From Xestospongia bergquistia (Eukaryota > Porifera > Demospongiae > Haplosclerida > Petrosiidae): DNA of 64,000 bases. The notes under the pieces are model-generated. The model was not told where the DNA came from. It worked only from the letters and a program-made list of their open reading frames with translations, and searched no databases. The translations under genes were made by a program, and so were the position numbers. Below are positions 10,548 to 21,754 of this stretch, one piece after another; the stretch's first letter is position 1, and each line of letters begins with the position of its first letter. The stretch spans positions 2,779,001 through 2,843,000 of the forward strand of contig OZ014421.1 in the NCBI GenBank assembly GCA_963965975.1, written 5' to 3'.

Positions 10548-12091
10548 TGATTTTAATAATTTGACATGTGCTGCGCAAAATTGCACAGCATTCCGTGAAA
10601 GAGTTAAGGGAATCCATTTGTGGTCCAATCAAAGTATTAGATCTCTCACATAAACTAAACAAACGTACTATTCTCTCCCTTGTTCATGTTAATTGGTACC
10701 TGTACAATAAAATAAGAGAGTATAGTCCACCTCTATTCCAACACATTACATGTCCTTTAGTTGGAGTGCCGCAACTTTTAACTCTTTCACCACAGCCACC
10801 TACTGAAGATAAACGTACAGTGGATGTATCCAATATGTCTCTCAAACAACCATGACTAATGGAAAATTTGGCCAATTAGGGCACAAATCATTACTTTTGC
10901 AAAAATTAAAATTAATAGATAGTAATCAATAAACTTCATTAATCTGATCATTGTCAAAAATCAATGCAAAAAAATGCTATCTATTTTATGGAATTTTTTT
11001 TTTAAATTATGAAAACTTTTAAAACCATAGATTAATTACCATGGAGTGACTATTAATCTAAAGTCTGATACATTTGTACTGTACATAATAATAGCTTCAT
11101 TATTAGAAAAGAATTTGTATAATTGTGCACAGGTATTCTATGAGTGAAATCTCTACATAGTAAATAGTTCTAGCATAACTAACACTCATAAACAAGATAG
11201 ATATGTTTTGTACTAGTGTGAGAGTACTACAAATTTTATTAGTGTAAAATACTCACACTTCTACAGAAGAAGGTCAACATATCTTCGTTTTGAACATTGA
11301 TAACCAAAACAAAAAATAAGAACATGATGGAATAATATATATCCTTTCCTTTAAAACTTTATTGCAAATTGTGATAGACGTAGCTTAGAATGGAATATAG
11401 GTTTGGCTTAGGTAGGTGCTTTGCTGAGTGAGTGTCAAGCATGCGTGAAAATTATATACTTTAATGAAGAGAAAATGTTTGTGATTTTTTGCATTGATTA
11501 TGGTGAAGATGTTACTGACAGAAGAAATCTACATAGCAACTTGTCAATTTTCATTTTTGAAACCTGGATGGAATATTTTGTGCAATATAGATATTTATGT
11601 TTATACTCAAGGTCACTTAGGTATGTCTTTTTTAAGTGTTCTTTTGAATACTGCAATCTGATTGGGCTACAATATATTGCAGTGTCCACAAATGATATAT
11701 GCTGGTGTCCCAGACCACATTTACTCATGCATTGTGGGCAACAATGCCAGACTATATATAAACAATTATATATCTATTGATATTCACAAATCCTTTCATT
11801 CAATTATATATCATATTCATACCTCCTTTGATACTAGTTAAAAGACTCCTTGCAATACTTTTATACCAAAAGTGGCTTCACTTCCTCCACAACTTAACTG
11901 TTTGATTCTTGCCTTGTGTCTACCTTCAGTCCTGATAACTTGTGTCAATGAAGTTGGTAGACTAGTTCGTAGTTCGTATTAGCTAGCTTGTTTTATGCAC
12001 TAAGTTAAGAAATATCACGTGACACTTTGAGCAAAAGTGTGGGAGTCGCTCAACATTCCTGAAGTGAGCTCTGTGTTCCAGAATAAAATAG
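10548..12091. other. Intergenic DNA upstream of the Kelch locus
   Basis: Several open frames occur (for example 11421-11780 on +) but they show low-complexity composition and no family motif. The last part must contain the Kelch gene promoter and 5' UTR; I can point to no clear TATA box. Confidence 0.45.
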
Positions 12092-12201
12092 ATGGCCACT
12101 GACGTATCTTCAGGTTAGTACAATATCTACACTTGTAACATATTTGTATATTACCATAATTATATCTGATCTCAAGATATAGTACATATCATTCTCCACA
12201 G

Positions 12202-14160
12202 GACAGTGCAAACTTGATGGAAGAGCTTTTCATCACACTCAAGTGATTGGTGACAGTCTATATTTGTGGGGTGGAAGTCAACCAAACTTTCCTAAAATAC
12301 ACAGCAATGATGAGAAAAGGAGACTTACATCTCAAATACAAATCTTCAGTATTACCTCTGGTAAATGGGACACTAAACCCACCAGAGGTAATCCACCACT
12401 AGGAGTGTGTATGTATTCCTGTACTACATTTAATAACAAGATCTATTATTTTGGAGGATGGTGTGGTCATGGCATCTGCTACCATAACAGTCTGAATGAA
12501 CTAGACACTTCTGTTCTAACCTGGACACAGATATCACCAACAGATGATAGGAGACCAGTGATGAAGAGGGGCTATGGTGGTATGATGTTGACTGAGTATG
12601 AAGGAGTACATCGTCTTCTAGTTATAGGAGGTGTTGGGTCCCCACCCTCTATAAAACTATCACAAGCTCAATATATTCAGTTTTCCAGTGGTAGAGTATA
12701 TACTAATGAACAGAACCTATATAACATATCCACTAGTAAGTACATTAATATATCATATTATACTATTAGACGTCATATTATTATCATAGAGTACAGCTAT
12801 TATGTTGTATCATCTAAATATTCCACCACCTATATTTTCATATCTGTCAATATTTACTACTCACTATTCCACATGATAACTATTTTATTGTTTTCTCACT
12901 TACTAAAAGTAGATGAACACTACAGCAGTACTTTACAGTATATGTAATTATTGTATTATGAGTGGATATATAAAGTAATTGATCACCACTAGTCATGTGA
13001 CCTTGGATTATTGTGAAACTAATCAATTGTTCACTATATAATAACTTATATTGTATATACCTGTTACCTACATCGCTTATGAAATAATTTTAGTAGAGTA
13101 TTTACAATAATACTTTAATGATTAGTTAATGTTAATATTAATATTATAGTTGTACTAACAAACTCTCATTTTATTAATTATTATATCATGACCAAATTAC
13201 TACTATGATACAAGTATGATGATGAGTGTTCTGTTTGTTCTACTTTTAGATGAATGGACAATACCTGATATCAGTGGACAGTGTATGCCACCTAATAATA
13301 ACTTTGTTATAGAAATGATACATAATACCAGAGCAATCATCTTTGGTGGTATTATTAATGGTGGCAAATCAAGTAATACTATATATATAGTGGACATTAT
13401 CAACAATACATTGGTATGTTATATTATCATGACTAATAACATTATAATGAGTGTTTGTTGAGTTCATTTGTCTATATCTAGCACTGGCAGACTATCACTA
13501 AACCTGACCCTGTAGTACATTGGCCAGGAAAAAGATGGGCTCATGCTGCCACTATTATCACTGGATCAATATCATCTATACTGGTAGTGATAGGTGGAGT
13601 GGATAATGATAAGAAAATAATGAAAGACTGCTGGATATTGGATATTAGTAAGAAGTCCTGGACAAAGGTATATCATGGTGTGTCACTCTTATCATTTCTA
13701 TAATAGTATGTATCTGTTAGGTAGAAGTATTAATTATAAATGACATGTCTCATCTGTTAGGTAGAAGTGTTTATTGTAAATAACGTGTCTCATGCAATGT
13801 CTTAACAATATCAATTAGTAATAATTACACACTGTATTACTTTAATATGATAGATGAATTATAATGTTTTAATAATTTATATATATGTCTATAATTATAA
13901 AATTATATTTATAATTTGATAAAATTCAAATTATTATACTGTAGTTTAGATTGTCTTTAATATTTACAATTAACAATGTAACGGTATTTATATCTCTACA
14001 CAGATTAATCTACCTGACTCTGTCACTGAGAGATGTTCCCACTCACTATCAACCTACATGATGGGACCTCACTGTGTGGGCTTAGTTATAGTAGGAGGTG
14101 CAATAAATTGTGATGGTCCATATGTCACAGACCCCAATATAACAATGTTAATAGAACTAG
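12202..14160 (+). CDS. Kelch-repeat propeller exons
   Basis: Four exons (12202-12735, 13250-13413, 13482-13667, 14004-14160) carry about six Kelch motifs. Each has a hydrophobic strand, a GG pair and a spaced aromatic Y/W pair, such as NELDTSVLTWTQISP and CWILDISKKSWTK. Kelch propellers bind partner proteins or ligands. No stop or frameshift lies in these exons, so this part remains fully open and could still be translated from the ATG at 12092 as far as the stop at 15412. Confidence 0.8.
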
Positions 14161-15515
14161 GTAAGTAAGTTATTACAACATTAGCACATTAAGTTCATGT
14201 GAGAAATACATAAGTGATGTCATAGTACTTCTGTGTATTTCTTTGTACATAGTAGGAGGTGTGGTTTGATGTACATAGTAGGAGATGTTATTAGATGTAC
14301 TAGTAAACTGTTTTGATATACTACTGATACCCACATATTTATCATAAGAGATAATACTGTATCTATTATCAGTACTATAATTATTCTTAGTGTTCATTTA
14401 GTTATTATGTACTATTATATAGATGACCTTGTTATGTACTACACTTCCATACATGTTATACTAGTAGTAGATTACCACATTGTATACTGACATTAATACT
14501 CTCATGTTCTCTCATATAGTCCTCAATAATGATCACTGGTCAGTAGGGTTTATACTAGACTCTAATAAACTGATTTCAACTGATAACTATCAACAAAGAG
14601 TATTAAAACAAACCACAGAAGTAAGGAGACAATGGATAGAACAACAAGTAACAAAATCAACTCAATACAACTTGTCAACTAAGGAGAAAGTTTTTCAAGC
14701 TAACTACCGAGATGATCTTTTAGTTGCTCAACAAAACATACAAAGTCTTCAAGAAAGACTACTAGAACTAGAATCTCAACAAGATAGACATCAAGGTAAC
14801 CTAACTATATTGATGTATGTAGTTATATAGTTAAGTAGATGAATTGATAATAGACAGATAGTCCATAGATCCTCTATATACTAGACTTTGTTTTAATGAC
14901 AATCCATTCATGTGTCCATCCGTTCATTATAAGGACAATGGAATGAATCTGTTATATCTCTATCTGTCCATTCCTCCGTTAATCCATCCATCTATTCATT
15001 CTTCATATTCATCAGATTAATTTAGGAATCAGATGGAATAATAGATAAATGGACAAATGGAAAAATAAATGGATGGATGGACTCAAGAACATATAAAAGA
15101 TGAATTAATAGAATAATAAAATGTATTGATGTGTACAGAGAGAGATAGAGAATGGATAGTTATATCAATTGAGGGATGGCTAAATGGATGAACAAGTAGA
15201 AGGACATGTCCATTGGTATATTGACAAAATTATAATAAGACATAATGACTGATGATGACATATCCATTGTGTTTATATTATAGTTCCTACTACAACAAGT
15301 CATCTTGGTTTAATACATGAGAAAGATAGCTATATAGTTCAACTCATTCGTAAACTACACACTGTTACTAAAGAGAAAGAAGAGATCATAACAACACTCC
15401 AAACCCAACTATAAGAGTATAAACAACAGAACTTACCTAGGACTCCTCAAAAGACTACAGGTTTGTTATTATTATAAATATAACAGTTCATTACTTTATT
15501 TACCATATATCACAG

Positions 15516-15749
15516 ATGTTGTCAGTTATCTTCCTAAACTGACAGTTATTCTACAACCAGTACAAGAAGATTGGGAACTACTGGGTCATCAACTTAATAT
15601 AGATCAGTCTGTACTGACTGATATCAGAAGTAAAAGAGATTCTACTAAACAGATGAAGTACTTGTTAGAATAATGGTCTATAAAAGGAGGTACATTGACA
15701 CAACTTGAAGACGCTCTACTTCATATTGGCAAGAAAGATGTCATTTCTG
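15516..15749 (+). CDS. Death-domain exon with internal stop
   Basis: After CACAG the exon reads DVVSYLPKLTVILQPV, EDWELLGHQLNI and MKYLLE, then TAA, then WSIKGGTLTQLEDALLHIG. The W..LG, LL.W and T...LEDAL spacing is that of a Death domain. The stop replaces the residue just before the conserved W and so removes helices 5-6. The downstream junction is unclear: a donor G|GTATAT to the acceptor at 15817 gives a stop, while read-through of 15750-15817 stays open to 15940. Confidence 0.65.
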
Positions 15750-16551
15750 GTATATTTTCATCTGTTAATGATTTAAAATATTATTATTACCATTGTGATC
15801 TTATTGTCAATGTACAGATCTCTACTGATAAATTAAATAAGGACAGCACAGGTAATCTATGTATAGCATATTGTACTTTATCTAGCAATAGTAGTAGTAA
15901 TGATGGATTAATTACTTCTTATATGGAGAGACTCTCTTGATAGATCCTGCCTTAGACTATTGGAAGGGCTGTATTTGCAAGGCTATAGCTTTTGATTAGT
16001 AATCTTATTATATAGTATGTCATTTGTGTCAAAATGTTGTGATAATTGTAAGAGTTGTATTGTTAGCATTATACTAGAGTATTTACTAGACCCCACCTCA
16101 AAACCTATCCCCAAAATGCTTGAGTGTACAATGCACAGACAGTAATAAAACAATCCCACTATTGTAATATTAATATTTTCATGAGGTGGTACACCATATT
16201 ATTTACCCACTTCTTCTATCTTACCTTATTAGTAGAATGACATTTACTGTAACACAATAAAACAGCATTACTGTTCAATATACACCATTTCATAGGTGAC
16301 ATTTTTAAATGTCTAATATTTTAAGTACTTACTTAATATTTAATATAACTATAGATCTATCATTACAAGATGAGATGACTGTTCATAAAGATTTGGCTGT
16401 GGTAGAGAAGAACACTGTAACTGTACAGACAGAGTCAATGGAGATATCAATAATTACAAGAGATGTGTCTGTACAATTTAACTATGTTATCCCATCCAAT
16501 GGTAAAGTATTGAATAATCAATGACCTGTTTTGTTATTAACAGTCTTTTAG

Positions 16552-17199
16552 ATATTCTGTGTGGTGTGTGTATTGGAGGTGAGAAGTTGTTCTTAATTCA
16601 AGGAGACTCTCCTCAGTTTCTTAACTGGGAAGAGTATGGATTGAGAATTACTGTTTCACAAGGCACTATGTCTCCAACAGAGACCAATGAAATAGCTGTT
16701 ACAGCACTGGTTGGTGGACAGTTTAAATTACCTGAGGAAACTGAACTGATCAGTGCTGTATATGCTATATCTGTCTCTAAACCACTACTCCAATCAGTCA
16801 AATTAGAAATACAACACTGTGCAGATATAGTCACTCAAGATCACACTAGTTATCTCAGTTTTGCTAGAGCCTCTGTTAACCAATCTGTACTTCCTTACCA
16901 ATTTGAGCTAGAAAAAGGAGGACAGTTCTTTCCTTGTGAACAATATGGCAGTATTTATCTCACACAGTTCTCTTTAAAGGGTGTCGTCAAATCAGGCACT
17001 AAGCCAATTTCATCTTTGCCAGACACGTCAGAGGAAACAGATTCCATTTTTTATTCAACCAATGTTACTGGTGATTCTGAGTCAGACAAGGCTTCCAGCT
17101 CCATTGGATCCTTGTCTGATGATGAAATACCTGCTTCTATCACTTCAGAACTACCCACTGAGTCTAATATTGAAGTCCATGTCATTAGTTCAGCAAGAG
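16552..17199 (+). CDS. ZU5-like domain exon
   Basis: The exon opens with CIGGEKLFLIQ, followed by a hydrophobic strand pattern, EYGLRITVSQGTMSPTETNE, LPEETELISAVYAISVSK and a VKLEIQHCAD strand. This is the beta-sandwich pattern of ZU5 domains (ZO-1, UNC5, ankyrins, PIDD), which hold Death domains in check or undergo self-cleavage in PIDD-like proteins. I see no clear HFS self-cleavage triad. An acidic, Ser-rich linker (from about 17000) ends the exon. There is no stop or frameshift. Acceptor CTTTTAG and donor AGAG|GTAAAT are sound. Confidence 0.65.
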
Positions 17200-17862
17200 G
17201 TAAATATATATATCAGAATTTGTTAATACTTTTTGCAATTATTATAGATAACACATTGACACAATCTGATCACAAAGAGATAACAGGTGAAGTTGTGTCC
17301 TCGACACATGATGATAAAATGATGGTTGTGGAAAGATCATTAGACATTAATGAACATACTTTGACAGAGCTACACATTTGTAGTAGTAACATTCAAATGA
17401 AACCAACAAAAGAAAATTAATTAAAATATGTTATTTGAAGTTATTAATTCTGTTTTATAGTTGATTCACCAGTAACAGACCAAGAAGTTGTAGACATAAC
17501 CAAATCCTCCTCATCAGTTAATAATAAACCTATTATTGTAGAGACACAAACTGGATCTAGTTTGGAACCTTGTCTAGTACAACCTACTATAACTCATTCG
17601 CTGACTGTCTCTGATAGAGAACTGTTCTCAATAACTAGTCAAGGTAAATTAGATTATTATAAATTACATACACATCTCCTCATCATTACTATAGATGAGT
17701 ATCTTGTTAGTAAGATATTTGATGAGACAGTTACTGGATCTACTTTGGAATTTTTTCCACAACCTATTACTATGATAGTATCTAGTGAACAGTCTTTAGT
17801 GACTAGTTCAGTATCAGGCACATTATATTATTAACTGTACTTTATATTATTATATCTTATAG

Positions 17863-18431
17863 GTGAACATCATGTTAGATCATCTCCTAATAAAAAGTAT
17901 ATAGGTCAAGTAGTATATGAAGTATGTAGTAACAGAGAATGGTTGATGCACTTTATGGTAGCTGAATGTCTTAATGCTCTACTGGAGGTAAATAAATACC
18001 TCTGTAGTTTTTGTATAGTTAATCCTTCAATATATATAGTATATAAAGACCTCTCTTCCTGTTAATACAATGAAGGATGCTAGCTTATCATTTACATTTC
18101 AAGATAGTGATGGTTACATTGAATTAGACTTTAATGAAGAGGATACTACTTATAATGGATGGAGTATTTATCCTCACAATTTCCTGCAGTGGTAAGTATA
18201 CTACATATTGGTAATATTACATGAATGTATACAATGTTTGATAGATCTATCAAAGTGATGTGGATATGTTTGGTCTACAAAATCCTCCATCTGTCCCTTC
18301 TATACTGATCACAGTGTTAGCTAAAAGTGGACATATTACAGCTACTGAAATAAAATATAGTGTACCATTGAAAGGAATTAAACCTGAAAACAAAAAGATT
18401 AATATAATTCGTTCTCTTCCTAGTAGTGATA
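17863..18431 (+). CDS. Unnamed conserved-looking domain (three exons)
   Basis: Exons 17863-17987, 18049-18191 and 18245-18431 give a compact mixed alpha/beta stretch: VVYEVCSNREWLMHFMVAEC with LNALLE, then FTFQDSDGYIELDFNEED, GWSIYPHNFLQW, then a DVDMFGLQNPPSVPSIL block. I do not recognise a named family. Similar blocks between ZU5 and Death-fold parts are something I recall from sponge predicted proteins, but that is memory and is not shown here. The donor at 18191/18192 appears displaced by two bases, because in the natural frame splicing would create TGA. Confidence 0.45.
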
Positions 18432-19293
18432 GTAAGTTCTAAAATAAATGATAGTGCAGAATATATATTTCATTAAGTAGGAGTATCAAGACAATCATTA
18501 TCAACTAATGAAGTTGTTACTACATCAGATGTTAGAAGTATGTTTATATAATTATGATATTTATATAAATACATAATTACACTTAAAATAGCATTTTGTT
18601 ATTTCATCCATTGTATTCGTTACCAGAATCTCATGAATATGATGTAAACTCAATACTGGGTAACCACAAAACCTAAAACTGATCTAACTCAGTATGTATA
18701 AAGCTAACCAGAAGCCAAAAAGTACTCTTTGTAGATTATGTCCAATTAATGAAACTATGAAGGAGAGACAAATACTATTTCAACTTAACTGGGTTAGCTC
18801 ATTTGAAATAGTATCTGCTTATAGCATAAATTGAAGCCATGATCAGTTACTATATAGCAAAGTGGGTGTAAAAGCAATGTGGTTGTAGATGCAACTAGTT
18901 GGCTTTATACATATAGAATTATACTAGTATTGACCTTGTAGCAACTTAGAATTGGGTTTATTACATATTGTTGGACTGTGGTAACGAAGACCTTAGTTAA
19001 AATGACGAAATGCTTTTTTCAGTATACTTAATTATAATGAAATGGCTATTGATGGTTCCAAAATACGACTCTTACTTTATTCACATTGTTTATTTTGATA
19101 ATGAAGGAGATGTCTCATGGTATTTACATTTCAAGTCATATATGTAATATTAAATTTGTCATCACTATAATGATGATAATATTATTATTACTGTTAAGTC
19201 ATCTGACTAGAATACAATTGTAAACATTAAGTTATTCTAGGTGATCTTTCTAATACATTACTAACAGCTCCATGTTTTCTCTCTATACTCTAG

Positions 19294-19679
19294 ATGATAC
19301 TCTGAACTCTGATATAGCTAGACGAGTTTTACTTAAATGTACCAGTGCTATTGTTGAATCAACTATTGAGCCTATTGTTCTAGCAAGGAGATTGGTTTCA
19401 GAAGAAGTTATTTCTGAGGATGTTTACAAAATTATAAATGACAAGAAAACAGGAGATACCAGCGCAGATCGTCTTGACTATATTCTTGATGATCTAAAGG
19501 ATCATGTCAAACACAATGTTAGTGCCTTCATAATTTTCTTGGATATTTTGAGAGATGATAGTTAAATCGACATGACCTAGCTGATAAAATAATGTCAAAA
19601 TATAAAGGTATGATGTGTTAGCTTTTACTTCTTTCTTTAGAAAATACTCTTTTCTATTTCAGAATTAGCTACATCATAA
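19294..19679 (+). CDS. CARD-like death-fold C-terminus, frameshifted
   Basis: After CTCTAG the exon encodes a helical bundle: ARRVLLKCTSAIVESTIEPI, then LVSEEVISEDVYKIIND, RLDYILDDL and VSAFIIFLDILRDDS. The L..L...VIS...Y..I pattern with F..FLDILR fits a CARD. TAA at 19563 ends the open frame. The next frame continues with HDLADKIMSKYK, a good sixth helix, to donor 19607, and a tiny last exon at 19663-19679 ends in TAA. So a 1-2 base indel near 19560 cuts the last helix. Confidence 0.55.
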
Positions 19680-19829
19680 ATATAAAAATCAAGAGAAACC
19701 CTTCACGACATTTCATTTCACTAACAAACACATTTCAAGTATTGTAATTATGTTAATGTTCACTTGGTTGTTGTCAAGTCAGTAAGTGTACATCTTATGT
19801 CAAACCATCATCTTTAAAGTTGCACTACC

Positions 19830-19835
19830 AATAAA
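19830..19835 (+). other. Poly(A) signal AATAAA, candidate
   Basis: It lies 151 bases after the last stop of the CARD-like end, at a normal 3' UTR distance. Confidence 0.5.
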
Positions 19836-21480
19836 GCTATATGCTATAGTATATTGTATGATTGTGATGTATTTGTTTTGATCACCTATCTCATACAAAC
19901 AGATTCAAACAGATTGTGTGTTACTCTTCTTATCCTTTATACACTAATAATTCCTTTTGCATAATAAATGATTTTTTTAAAAGTGTTAACATAAAAAATC
20001 AGTATATATTATTACTTATATTACTTAGATTTATATGCTTTATATATAGAGTAGACAGACCAGTTCTGTCTCAACCTCTACTATTTCTGAAATAAAATAA
20101 AGAGGAGAAGGGGCTAATAGAACACAACTGTTCATCCCAGCTGTACTTATAAAAATATTATTTCAATTTCTTGAAAGAGATATTAGGCAATCTTAGTGGC
20201 ACCAGAATCAAAACATTATGACCTATTACCAATACAACTACTCTACCTTATATATAAGACTTTGATAATGTCATTGTTGCAAGAATTTCAGACAAGTAAA
20301 CACTAATCCAAGTAAGATAATAAAAGTGATTGATAGAGCTAGTGTTTCTTCCTGTGCAGTACAATAGCCACTACCTGTATAATACAAATCCATGTAAGGG
20401 TATACATAGGAAGGCATTCCTTGACCATCATGCAGCAATGTTAGAGTGAAATAATTAAAACAGAATCAATGAACTATTTGTCTTATTAGATTTGCAGGAA
20501 ATGTTTCTATTCATTCATGAGATAGGAAGGTATTACCTGGACACTATCAGAGACAGCTAGAGTTTTATATAAACTGTATATTAGTCTAAGAGTTGTGATA
20601 CATAAAAAGTTATTACATGTGGAGTGACGGTTAGTTGATCTTAAAAATATCTGGTGACTATGTGTAATTTGTGAGCTGTAGTTGTAAAAAAGAGTTGACG
20701 ATGAGATAAAAGCTAATCAGTTAAGACATAGTATGTAGTGGTTAGTTATAATGTTGTCAGATATGACAACGTGACCAGCATTGTATATATTATTTATGAT
20801 CAAAGTGAATGATGCAGCTAACATTTTGTTCTTCTTGCAATTAACTTTGTTAACCTTTATTGTAAGTCTTTTTATCCCTTTATTTTCCAGTTTTCCAGTC
20901 ACTTCTATATGTAGTAGAGGTAACCTGTGTTCAGAGGTGTTTGTTTCATTCATTTGCTGGGTCTGTATTTTCTTATATAATTTGAATATGAGTCATGCAA
21001 TTTCTATAGTGTCAATGAAGGTTTATAAAATAAGATATATAATAGGACAGATATGATTATTGAACATTATATTCATGACTCTTGTAGTGATGATGAGAAA
21101 CCAAGAGAATCAGATGATGTTGACATTTATTGTGGATATAATGACAGCTAATTTATATATTGAAACTATTTTTCTAGTAACTTTATAATACAGACAACTA
21201 AATTGAGAAGATTAGTCCTAACAACTGTGAATTGGACTTTATATGATGTACAACAGTTTGTTGAAAATGAATTGAAAATTTCTGGACAAAGACAGAAGAG
21301 GCTTACTTGTTTATTAATAGTTATAGCAACTTTCAACAATTAAAGTATCACTTTCAAGGAATTGAAACAGAACACTTTCAAATGAAAAGTATTAAAGAGA
21401 AATCAAGGTTTAGAGAAGATGGTAATAGATCATTTCATTACTTATAGTTACAATGAATAGGAGTCCAGTGAAAGAGTCTT
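19836..21480. other. Intergenic AT-rich DNA
   Basis: No gene is recognised. A 50-base block near 20919-20970 (TAACCTGTGTTCAGAGGTGT onward) recurs, diverged, near 27071-27120, so some old dispersed repeat is present. The opposed frames at 20717-21056 have no family motif. Confidence 0.45.
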
Positions 21481-21511
21481 TTGGTGAGCTTACAGTTTGA
21501 AACCTTTACCA

Positions 21512-21572
21512 ACCAATGACGCCATATGGCATTTATTACTTTAGTAGTGAAAGACCAATGACGCCATATGGC
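21512..21572 (+). repeat. Palindromic direct repeat upstream of piggyBac gene
   Basis: ACCAATGACGCCATATGGC occurs exactly twice, at 21512-21530 and 21554-21572, a 42-base period. Each copy contains the palindrome GCCATATGGC; the second extends to the perfect 12-mer CGCCATATGGCG. It lies about 200 bases before the transposase ATG, so it may be a subterminal transposase-binding repeat. No matching copy is visible 3' of the gene. Confidence 0.7.
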
Positions 21573-21754
21573 GTTTTCAACTTTAACAAAGTTTACCTTT
21601 ATAATATTAGCTCCTTCTTCCTACTTTTCTTTTTTTAGTATTATGTATTTATAACAAATAAAATCGTAATAATGAAAAATAAAAGTTAATTATTATGGGT
21701 GGAGTCAAAACGGGAGGGTATTAACCCTGCAGTAGAAAATTTTGATAGTAAACA

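Larger units (their letters stand above)
12092..15940 (+). pseudogene. Kelch, coiled-coil and Death module (broken)
   Basis: Exons: 12092-12113 (ATG GCC start after AAAATAG), 12202-12735, 13250-13413, 13482-13667, 14004-14160, 14520-14795, 15284-15460, 15516-15749. The first five form a Kelch propeller, with repeated GG pairs such as LYLWGGSQPNF, YYFGGWCG, LLVIGGVG, IIFGGIINGG, LVVIGGVD and LVIVGGA. The next two are rich in Q, E, K and L and look like a coiled-coil (AQQNIQSLQERLLELESQ). The eighth is a Death domain (EDWELLGHQLNIDQ, then a W after MKYLLE). Stops interrupt the frame at 15412-15414 and 15671-15673, both inside conserved sequence. Splice sites are otherwise clean and phases agree. 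It is probably one gene with the module at 16355-19679, but an AATAAA at 16144-16149 allows for two genes. Confidence 0.75.
16355..19679 (+). pseudogene. ZU5-like, unnamed domain and CARD-like module (broken)
   Basis: Exons: 16355-16501, 16552-17199, 17248-17286 (least sure), 17461-17643, 17695-17817, 17863-17987, 18049-18191, 18245-18431, 18481-18537, 18627-18659, 19294-19607, 19663-19679. Most junctions are phase 1. The ZU5-like domain is in 16552-17199, acidic linkers follow, a domain I cannot name spans 17863-18431, and a CARD-like fold ends the protein. Lesions: the donor after 17817 is GC, not GT; two extra bases seem to sit before the donor after 18191; and a frameshift at about 19560 lies in the last CARD helix, producing TAA at 19563-19565. 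It continues the upstream Kelch-Death module in orientation and phase. Confidence 0.65.

Noticed and set aside
11421-11780. 119-residue open frame on +
   Set aside because: No family motif, composition like the AT-rich background, and an overlapping frame of similar length on the other strand.
20717-21056. Overlapping open frames on both strands
   Set aside because: No motif, and the region includes part of a dispersed repeat shared with 27071-27120.
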